From NCBI GenBank assembly GCA_013368315.1, contig JAACJM010000050.1, positions 372,001 through 436,000 of the forward strand: a stretch of DNA of 64,000 bases, given 5' to 3'. A program made the translations under genes and the position numbers. This document shows, one piece after another, positions 55,913 through 64,000 of this stretch; within the stretch, counting starts at the first letter, position 1, and the number at the start of each line of letters is the position of its first letter. This DNA comes from Tetrapyrgos nigripes (Eukaryota > Basidiomycota > Agaricomycetes > Agaricales > Campanellaceae). The notes under the pieces are model-generated. The model was not told the DNA's origin. It did no database searches and saw nothing but the letters and a program-made list of their open reading frames with translations.

Positions 55913-58900
55913 ATGTCTAGCTCGTCGTCATCTTCTTCTGCCTCAACCCACAGTCTACATACCCCGGAGCTAGAAGCCAAGTATCCTTTCAATGAAGAAT
56001 CAACTCTCCTCTGGGGCAACTGCTTATCCCTCATCTTCGATGAGAGCGATACCACTCGTCGTATAGAGCCTATGCATATTGCTCTTGCGCTTCTGTTTGA
56101 TGGGTTATCGAATTCTGAAGATCCTAGGTTGACGGGTGACATGACCAAACCTCCCTCTTTGGAGCCTTCTCTGCTGTGGACGGCGATTGCTAGAGCAGTT
56201 CGGTTCAATCCGGCCGACTCTCTGATTGAGCATATACAGATTACGAATAACAGTGATGAGAGCGAGCCTAGACCTCAGTTACTGGTGGGTAAAGCGTTAT
56301 GGGATATGGAGTCAGGGCAGGGGTCTGAAAAGCCGACTGTTCCAATTGACGAAACCAATGTATGTTTCTCTTTCTTTGCAATGCAGTGTGAGTATTAACA
56401 CTCATCTAGAATATCCTGGAGCGTTGCAGCGAGTCGACTCGGCTGGTACTGGACGCTGCTGAGAATGAACGGAAGGCACAGGTACGCGTGCCAGTCATGC
56501 ATGTATATTCTCTGCAGCTAATTGATCATTTCTTGGGTCATATCAGGAGGACAAATTCATTGCACCTCATCATATTCTTCTCGCCCTTCTTGAACCTGAA
56601 CAAGTCTTAGCAAAGATTCTCCCTAAGGAAAGAATCGAAGCTACAGAGGTAGCACGCATCGTTCGAACTCTGCGGACTCGACCTGTGATAGAACATGATG
56701 TCCCCGAACGGTTCCCTATGTTGAAGGAGTAAGTTGATCTTTCAAATGGTTTGCAAAGCTCCGCTCACTGGTTTTCCAAGGTTTGCGGAAGATTTGACCA
56801 AGCTTGCTCAAGAGGGTAAAATCGGGCCTATCGTTGGCAGAGTACGTGGCTTCGTATTACTGACATGTACTCTCCCGCTGATTTTGTGCTCTATAGGACT
56901 GCGAGATACGCAGACTTATCTCTGTCCTCAGCAGACTGTAAGCCCGCGTTTATGCCTGTTGACGAGTATCTAATGCATGCATGTGCTTTTCAGGACCAAA
57001 AATAACGCAATCCTTCTTGGTATGGCCTGCTGTGACATGCTCTTGTATTTCTCCGCTAACGCGCATGTTAATTGGTAGGCGATTCAGGAGTTGGTAAAAC
57101 TGCCATCGCCGAAGGTCTTGCCATAAGAATCGTCAATGGAGAGGTTCCAGACTCTGTTACCGCACGAGTTTACAATTTGGACCTTGCATCCCTATTGGCG
57201 AGTACGGCATGTAAATCCATGTATGAACAGGTTTGTATCAGTTATCGAAGTCGTATGGTCGTGTGCTCATTCGCATTTCTCCTGGCACACATAGATTGTT
57301 GAAATGATATTGAAAGGTGTGCATCACCACCGAGCTTTCTGGCGAGATGACTGATGGAAATTTCATTTGTGCAGAGATCGCTCAACATGAAGAAATGGGG
57401 ATCAGCACTATTCTTTTCATCGACGATCTTTCACAGATAACTATCGGAGGGTACCGGGAAAATGGTGACGGCTTGTGAGCATAATCCGTCTCCTTTCCCT
57501 TTCATCATCGTTGTTGACGACTTTTATCAGGGATGCTGCCAGTCTTATGAAACCTTTTTTGGCGAAAGGAAAGTTACGTTGCGTTGGGTGCTGCACCTTT
57601 GAAGATTACAAGATCTCCATTGAGAAAGATGGAGCACTATCTCGTCATTTCTTACCCGTATGTCCTATTGTTTTTTCCTTGCTGATTGCCTAATCGTTGT
57701 TTGTCCATTGAAGGTTCATGTCTGCGAGTCATCTGCTGAAGAAACGACAGAAGTACTTCGAGGATTGAGGGAAGGTCTGCAAAAATATCATAAAGTCGAG
57801 ATTTACGACAGTGCACTGGTGTCTGCCTCCTCGATAGCGGCACGGTTTTTCACGCACAAACGGTAATTGTCTCTCTTCGTCTCAAGTCAAAATGCATCTG
57901 ATCGGGGAATTTGAACAGGCTTCCAGATGCTGCTATTGACCTTATTGACGAAGCTTGTGCAGCGGTTAGGCTTGGAACCAGTTCATGTCAGTGGGAGCAG
58001 CTAGGTGTGCTGAGAAGGAAGGCAACAGCAATCAAACTCACTATTCAGTCACTGGAGGTGAGTGGCGTTCACTATCAATTCTTGGTGCAGATTCTCATCA
58101 ACCCCATTATAATTCATATGTAGCGAGAGAATGACATGGACAGTGAAGTCAAACTGAAATTCGCTCTGAAAAGATTCGACGATGTGGAACTAGAGATCAA
58201 GAATCTCGCTCAAAGTAAACGTAGAGTCAATACCAGAGAAGAAAAGCTGGCCGAGCTCAACCATACGATCCAGGATTTGACGAAAGCCCATAAGCAAGCG
58301 ACGTGAGCCATCTGGATTCTCTAATCTGGCTGATAGTGACACCCTTGACTAGTGACCGGGTACAGAAGAGCAAGGCTTTGAAAATGCTCTACGACGCCAA
58401 ACGGAGACTGCAAGAATTTTCGTCGAACTCTAGCACAAAATCTGAATCGCAGTCAAGCGAGCCCCGGCCTCCCGAGGACCAAACAGGCGCAAAGATCGTG
58501 ACTGAAAAGGCAGTATTTGATGCAGCATCCTGGCACGTCTTCATTCCTGCCGCTGTATCTGGAGAGTTGAACACCAAGATGTGGAATGTGTCGGAAATGC
58601 TATCGAAAATGGTGAGTGAAAATGATGTAGTCATGCATTATTCCATCTGAAGTTTAGTGAACTTGAATTCAGGTCGTAGCTCAACCAGAAGCAGTCGACC
58701 TAGTATCTGGAGCTGTCCAATGCATGTTGACCGGTCTGGTAGATACATCCAGACCTGTGGCTTCATTCTTATTTGGTGGTCGTCATGGAACAGGTAAAAC
58801 TTTGCTGACGAAGAAAGTGAGCTATACCCAAGTCCGTCTCGTCAGCTAATTGACTGACTTATGTTCTCAAGTTAGCCAACTTCCTGCCGCGGTCCTTGGG

Positions 58901-60033
58901 AAGATTTATTCGAATCAATGGCAATGACTACTCAACACCACACTCGATCACGAAATTGGTGCGCTTTTCCATCTTCTGTCACTTCTCTTATCCTGAGACA
59001 GGGTGTAATAGATAGGGACTCCCGCCTGTATGGGTGTTGACCAAGGCGGTCAACTCACAGAATGTGTACGACGTTCACCTTTTTCGGTCGTCTATGTCCA
59101 CGAGTGAGTGTCAAAAACAGTTCGCGTATCATTACCCATGGCTCAAATCAACGTAATAGAGTGGAAAATGCTTGTGAAGAGTTTAGACGCACCTTGCAGG
59201 TCATCTTGGATGAAGGCTTCTTAAGAGACGGGGATGGCAACAACGTTGATTTCAGGTATGTCCGGGACAAGTAGTTGGGAAAGATATGGGCTTAACTAAC
59301 ACTCTCTGAACTAGAAACTGCATCATTGTCATAACAACACACATCGGACAGGACACGCTACCATACGATATTCCGGAGGAAGACGAACGCCAGCATTTCC
59401 GAAAAGAAATTGAGGACTGGTATCCAAGCGAATTCCTCGCTCGCATCGATAACCTGGTCGTCTTTGTGAGTGTTTTCTCAAATGTAATTTCCGGAATAAA
59501 GGCTGACAATTGTTGCGCAACAGAACCCGCTTGGACCAGAAACTTTGGATCTAGTCCTCGAAAATCGCCTGGAGGAGATTAAGGAACATCTGCAACGTGT
59601 CAAACTCAACCTTGAAGTGGAGGAGGACGCCAAGGGCTACTTGGAGCGGGAGGGATGGTCGCCTGAATCTGGCATCCGAGACTTTGAGAAGATTATCCGC
59701 ACCAAGCTCATTCAACCACTGACCCACCTTCTGCTGGAAGGACGTGTTCAGGATAACTGGAGGGTGATACTACACTACGATGAAGACGAGGATAATATCA
59801 CTATCAAGACGGCCGAGCCGCTACCTGTGGCGGCCAGTGAACTTGAAGACATGTCATTGGCTGCTTCGGAATCTGACGACCTCGGAACAGGCGATTTGAC
59901 TGGAGGAGGGATGCATAATCCCCTCGATCAAGCTGGGAATGAGGTTGATATACCTGCTTTCGCTGGTTCTCCTACGAGTCATAGGACGTTCCCGAGACCG
60001 ACGTTACAGCTGCGTCCCCAGAGAGTGTTCTAA
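55913..60033 (+). CDS. Divergent Hsp104/ClpB-type AAA+ protein
   Basis: Clp/Hsp100 architecture in order: an N-domain with two Clp-N-like repeats (TRRIEPMHIALALLFDG; FIAPHHILLALLEPE), NBD1, a coiled-coil middle region (EEKLAELNHTIQDL), NBD2, and a C-terminal tail ending LRPQRVF. NBD1 Walker A is intact (GDSGVGKTAIAEG, about 57080-57115); Walker B reads LFIDDLS instead of LFIDELH; the pore-loop KYRG is ACKS; the ERRF arginine pair is SRHF. In NBD2 Walker A is present as GGRHGTGKTLL; the pore loop GYVGY is ACMGVD; Walker B reads VVYVHEVE instead of VVLFDEIE; sensor-1 Asn is His (ITTH); the sensor-2 Arg is kept (GIRDFEK). About eighteen short introns. Likely a paralogue with reduced or altered threading, not the housekeeping Hsp104. 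Confidence 0.88.
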
Positions 60034-60217
60034 ACGGCGAATAGGTCTTCTTCTGCCAGTGGTTTCGCAACTGTTGTATTTCATGGATTGTATGTTCATA
60101 GAAAGTGTCGTCAAGCATGTTACATGTATCATTGTACATTGTACAGTAAGAGTGCCTTAACCGCTGTATCATTCGCAAGCCATGGATGACCGGCGAATAT
60201 AGAACCATTGTACTAAA
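60034..60217. other. 3' flank between convergent genes
   Basis: Short non-coding gap between the convergent Hsp100-like gene and RING copy A. Confidence 0.4.
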
Positions 60218-60674
60218 TCATTCTAAGGAATACGGACTACGTAGCCATGCAGTGCATATAGGGCATCTTGTATAATCCGAGGCCTTTAACTGTGTCGTTT
60301 TGCGGCATATAGGGCACTCAAAGTCGCTATCGTTGTAGCCCTCGCTTTGAAATATTGGCAGGCAATTTTCCTATGATTGAGGTAACAGTGGGTCTAATAA
60401 ACGAGAAGGGACTGACTGACGTGAAAACATGCCGACAAGCCAACTGCCTCAATGCTTTGGGACTCGTTCTTCTGTCATCGTTACCTCGTCCCTCGTTAAT
60501 GTCAAGACCTGCCAGCGGAGGCTCTTCGAAATCTTCAAGACAGATGGTGCAACATGCATTATGATCTTCGATACAGACCGATGGTACGTCTGAATGCACA
60601 AACCTAGACGGAACGTCAGAGCCAAGAGGATTCTGAGGAACTAGATTGAACGGTACACAGCCACTGTTCCTCAC
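60218..60674 (-). CDS. RING-H2 finger protein, copy A (short)
   Basis: Candidate E3 ubiquitin-ligase RING. The minus strand reads RFVHSDVPSVCIEDHNACC, then CTICLEDFEEPPLAGLD, LRQLACRHVF, an intron, and CLPIFQSEGYNDSDFECPICRK, then a second Cys pair RCPICTAWL before the stop at 60218. All RING positions (CxxC ... CxHxxH ... CxxC) can be filled once the intron is removed. Upstream exons present in copy B (IPDFPP and PPDWLA segments) are missing, and the frame opens only at MRNSGCVPFN, so it may be truncated. A likely acceptor (CCGTCTAG) precedes FVHSD. Confidence 0.55.
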
Positions 60675-60899
60675 ATGATTCCCCTTTTACTTGGCAAGTA
60701 CTCTGCACGTACTCTGCATGCTCTTATTCTCTGATGTCTGCTCGCATCGGAGAACCGAAATGCCGGACGCTGAGCGCCCCATTCACGAGCCGACAAAATT
60801 TAAGAAACGAAGATAATCTTGTCCTAACTAACCCAGAAAATCCGAAACTGTACATCTTTATCATCTTCTCCCAAGCCTGGGTCTGAGGCCTAGGTTTGC

Positions 60900-61856
60900 C
60901 TAAGGTACGACGTTATTGCATACAGGACACGATACCGAAGGTTCATCCAGTTTAGCCCAGACTTGTGTGCGGCATACAGGGCACTCGAACACTTCGTCAT
61001 AGTTCTCGCTTTGAAACATGGGTAGGCAATTTTCCTAAAGATATGGTCAATCAGAATGAAGTTGAACGTTCCTGAAAATCTGAGGCAGACTGACGTGCAA
61101 AACATGTCGGCAAGGCAACTGCCTCAGTAATTTGGGACTCGTTCTCCCTCCGCTGTCGTCTGCCATCGGGTCTACGTCATCACCGTCGTCAGGCATTGCT
61201 AGGGGAGGTTCTTCGAGATCTTCAAGACAGATATTGCAGCATGCGTTATAATCTTCAATGCAGACGGATGGTATCTCCGAATGAACAAACCTGAGCAAGA
61301 TGTCAGGACACACTGTATGTTCGTGAAGATGGACGGGATACTACTCACATTGCCAACCAGTCGGGTGGTGCAGGACCATTGACTTCGGAGGGAGGAAAGT
61401 CAGGGATACAAGGTAGATAACGAACAATGGGCATTTTACCTGGAAAAAGAAAACAATCAAATATATTAGTAAAATCCGAGGAGTATGAATGGTGGAGACC
61501 TCACTTCTTCTCTCCTGAACGACATCCCGAACACGCCCATCCTGCCATCGTCTGCGGAAATCCGGGAAAAACTGGTGAAATTCCTGGACATAATCAGGCT
61601 TATCCGACAGATCTGCAGTGTGATCCAACAGCATGCTTGTCTCCGCCAGTTTCAAGCTAAACTGTTCTGGCTCGTTCAACGATTTCTTCAAGCTTTCCAC
61701 TACCCACTGGAAACGTCGAGGTAGCTGGGACGACGAGTCAGATTCCGAGTCAGACGAATCAGACGGCTTGGGTATTTTCTGCTGAATTAGGTCGAGTCGC
61801 TCCGTAAACCAATCCTTTGAAAAATCTTCCTCGACGGGAGAAGCATCTTGGGCCAT
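60900..61856 (-). CDS. RING-H2 finger protein, copy B (complete)
   Basis: Best-preserved member of the array. The ATG at 61856 gives MAQDASPVEEDFSKDW; then QWVVESLKKSLNEPEQF and SDKPDYVQEFHQFFPDF; after an intron PIVRYLPCIPDFPPSEVNG with PAPPDWLAM; after another intron RFVHSEIPSVCIEDYNACC, NICLEDLEEPPLAMPDD, LRQLPCRHVLH; and a last exon CLPMFQSENYDEVFECPVC, VSCPVCNNVVP, stop at 60900. The RING-H2 ligands are CNIC, C(R)H(xx)H, C(LPMF) and CPVC, with an extra CPVC pair after it. RING-H2 proteins act as E3 ligases by binding E2 enzymes. The conserved FVHSxIPSVCIED stretch is a family mark outside the RING. No membrane segment. Confidence 0.75.
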
Positions 61857-62315
61857 GTTGTGAATCGAGATGACGAGTGCGGAGAGACAAGCTCAGAGAG
61901 GGCCGCAGTGGTAAGAACTCATTCCGTACTCCTCCTGTAAGTCTTTTTGTAGCTTTGCAAGATCATTGATAGAAAGGAATTCAGGCGCCTCATCATGGAC
62001 AGCAGTTTGGCAGGATGTATGTTGTGATTGAGTGAATGGTATTCTGCCCATGCATTGACGTTCAGGCTGTCTACCAGTAGCACAGCTTTCACTCAATTAA
62101 TCGTCACAAGAAAGGCAGTGCTAGTACTCATAAACAGACAAGCTCTGGGGAAACAGCTGTTGAACCGATGATGGGCGCAGTTAGTCTTGCGTTCACAGGA
62201 CCCATGCTGCGTAACGGCAGTACTGTGTTGCACTCGTCCGTTGAGAGACAGAAGCCTTCTATCTGAATGAAGGTAAGCATTTTTGAGGTCGTACTTCACA
62301 GGAAAGATAAGCACC
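61857..62315. other. Gap between RING copies B and C
   Basis: No supported gene. A minus-strand open frame at 61893-62096 contains EFLSINDLAKLQKDLQEEYG, which looks protein-like, but I could not join it to copy B by a valid intron. It could be an alternative first exon or a relic. Confidence 0.35.
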
Positions 62316-63100
62316 TCAAGGTATGATCTTCTTGCATGCACGACACGATACCGTGAGCTCTGGCGTACTGGTCCAGACTTCTGTGCGGCATACTGGGCAC
62401 CCAAACCCTTCGTTATAGTTCTCGCTTTGAGACATGGGCAGGCAATTTTCCTAAAGATAATGTCATCCTTAAAGAACAAAAACGTGCAAAACATGTCGGC
62501 AAACCAACTGCCTCAGTGGTTTGATACCTGTATTCCCCTTCGTCTACGTCATCACTTCCGTCAAGCTCTGCGAATGGAGGTTCTTCAAAATCTTCAAGGT
62601 GGATATTGCAGCACACAGTATAGTCTTCGATACAGATGGATGGTATGTCCGAATGCACGAACATGGGCAGGACGTCAGGACACGCTGCATGCTCATAGCG
62701 AAGATGGACGGGATAATACTCACATTACTAGCCATTCAAGTGCAGCAGATCCATCATCTTCAGAGGGAGGGAAGTCAGGTATAATAACGAGCAGCGGTTA
62801 TTTCACCTGAGGTAGAGAACCAAGAGGATCAGTAAACACTGAGAATCAGCGAATGACATCTTACATCTGCGTCTTGTCTTATTAGCAATGTTAACTCGCC
62901 AAGCTCTTTTCAATCATTCTACTATCTTCCAAGCCCCCGACAAATCAGGCAAATCTGGTCATTTTTTTCAGTAATTTCATTAGTATGATTCAACAGCTGC
63001 TCCATCTCGTATGACATCGAATTGTTCTGGTTCGTTTAATAGCGGGTTTAACCTTTCCACCATCCACTGGAATCGCATATCGCCCGCGAGAAGAGGATAT
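62316..63100 (-). pseudogene. RING-H2 finger gene, copy C (decayed)
   Basis: Follows copy B throughout but is broken: RFQWMVERLNPLLNEPEQF followed by stops (about 62970-63080), IPDFPPSEDDGSAALEWL (about 62720-62770), FVHSDIPSICIEDYTVCC, then NIHLEDFEEPPF with a RING cysteine changed to His, loss of the CRHVFH block by frameshift (EAVGLPTCF), and CPVCRTEVW, SCRACKKIIP before the stop at 62316. Confidence 0.75.
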
Positions 63101-63242
63101 TTAGCAGCAACAATGAATTGCATTAATACATACACACACCAGACGACGACAGGTACTCATTGCGAAGGGACGGTAATGACAGTCTAGTGGCAGTTCCAAA
63201 AGCTGTAGAGGATTACGTTGGGTAGTTGCAGGAAAACAATAC

Positions 63243-64000
63243 CTAGGCCTGCGTCGCAATCGGAATCCAGACAACTTGGCGACAGGTGGGGCACCGATAC
63301 CCTTCGTCATAATTTTCATGCTGGAAAATCGGAATGCAGACTTGCTAGATAGAGAAAACATTTGTCTGAACCCAAACGAATGATTCCAGAGTCAAATGAA
63401 AGGACTGACGTGGAAGACATGCCGACAAGGCAGCTGTCTCAAGGTTTTGACGGGCTGGCTCGCTCCTCTTTCACCATCGTCTCCGAGTCCTAGCTCGTCC
63501 AATTCTGCAAGTGGAGGCTCTTGAAAATCTTCGCAGCAGATGCTGCAGCTGGCGTTGTGGTCCTCAATCCAGACAGAGGGTATATTGGAGTGCACGAATC
63601 TAAAAAAAGAACAGTGGTCATTGAGATTACAGTAAACCCAGGACATGTAAATAGTGATACGTACAGTGCTAACCACTCGGGGGGCACAGGCCCGTTAAAT
63701 TCAGACGGAGAATCAGAAATACAAGGGATATAGCGAACAACAGGTATCCTGTCTACAAAAAGCTTTCAAGCGAAGGCAAAAAAAAAAAATCATAATAATA
63801 TTACTCACCTCGTCTTCCTCTATCAATTTCGACCAGTTGCTGGCGTAATTTTTTCGCTTGCATCCTGATCCGCAACAACTTCCAAACTATGTCATCGTCG
63901 TATTTCAAGGGTAACGACAGCTCGCCAACTCTCCGTAAGACATCTGCAATCTTATGGGCCTGGGGTGGTAAATCGTTCAAATCCCTACACGCGTCCTGCC
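63243..64000 (-). CDS. RING-H2 finger protein, copy D (5' end outside window)
   Basis: Exons read HKIADVLRRVGELSLPLKYD and KKLRQQLVEIDRGR near the window edge, then RIPVVRYIPCISDSPSEFNG, PVPPEWLAL, FVHSNIPSVWIEDHNASC, SICCEDFQEPPLAELD, LRQLPCRHVFH, and after an intron CIPIFQHENYDEGYRCPTCR, ending WIPIATQA at 63243. The RING ligands are complete (CSIC, C(R)HVFH, C, CPTC). Compared with copy B it lacks the last Cys pair, because the stop comes earlier. The start codon lies beyond 64000. Likely a cytosolic or nuclear E3 ligase. Confidence 0.72.

Overview
The window reads as nuclear DNA of a mushroom-forming basidiomycete (Agaricomycetes). Genes are split by many short GT-AG introns of about 48-85 nt, often with CTAAC/CTGAC-like branch points. 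The gene set includes an Agaricomycete-type DUF6535 membrane protein, a NACHT protein, F-box genes, an RNA-dependent RNA polymerase, GH71 alpha-1,3-glucanase, GMC oxidoreductase, P450 and small secreted proteins. DNA-transposon remnants, segmental duplications and decayed paralogues lie between conserved housekeeping genes. Exon joins were read by eye from splice signals and family resemblance, so starts and small exons are less certain than the identity of each gene.

Layout. 0-9 kb: edge of a ricin-B-type lectin gene (-), the cap-binding subunit CBP80/NCBP1 (+), and an RNA-silencing RNA-dependent RNA polymerase (-). 9-13 kb: a secreted NTF2-like protein gene, a broken GMC oxidoreductase and a broken second copy of the NTF2-like gene. 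13-25.7 kb: an HxxxD acyltransferase, an intact non-autonomous hAT element, a HIT-like protein, a cytochrome P450, a Pho85-type cyclin divergent from a UAA-family nucleotide-sugar transporter, and a GPI-anchored cysteine-rich protein. 25.7-36.7 kb: an accessory stretch with relics and a tandem duplication of a DUF6535-GH71 pair, one copy decayed. 37-48.5 kb: a double-MYND/MSS51-type protein, an F-box protein, a minisatellite-like repeat block, a protein kinase, an F-box relic, the ribosome-biogenesis factor KRR1 and a NACHT protein. 48.5-54 kb: a CACTG-ended DNA element that split a partial copy of KRR1, then NCBP3 and a conserved protein of unknown function. 54.5-64 kb: a protein with three ubiquitin-like domains, a very divergent Hsp104/ClpB-type AAA+ protein, and a tandem array of four RING-H2 genes or pseudogenes.

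The most notable points are these. KRR1 appears to need a one-nucleotide exon to stay in frame. The Hsp100 paralogue has lost both pore-loop tyrosines, altered both Walker B motifs and lost the NBD2 sensor-1 Asn, and it sits between a tri-ubiquitin-like gene and a RING-H2 array. A DNA element with a TCA target duplication sits inside a KRR1 fragment, and a complete hAT-type element has an 8-bp target duplication. CBP80 and NCBP3, two cap-binding partners, both occur in the window. No RNA genes, CRISPR arrays or prokaryotic features were seen.
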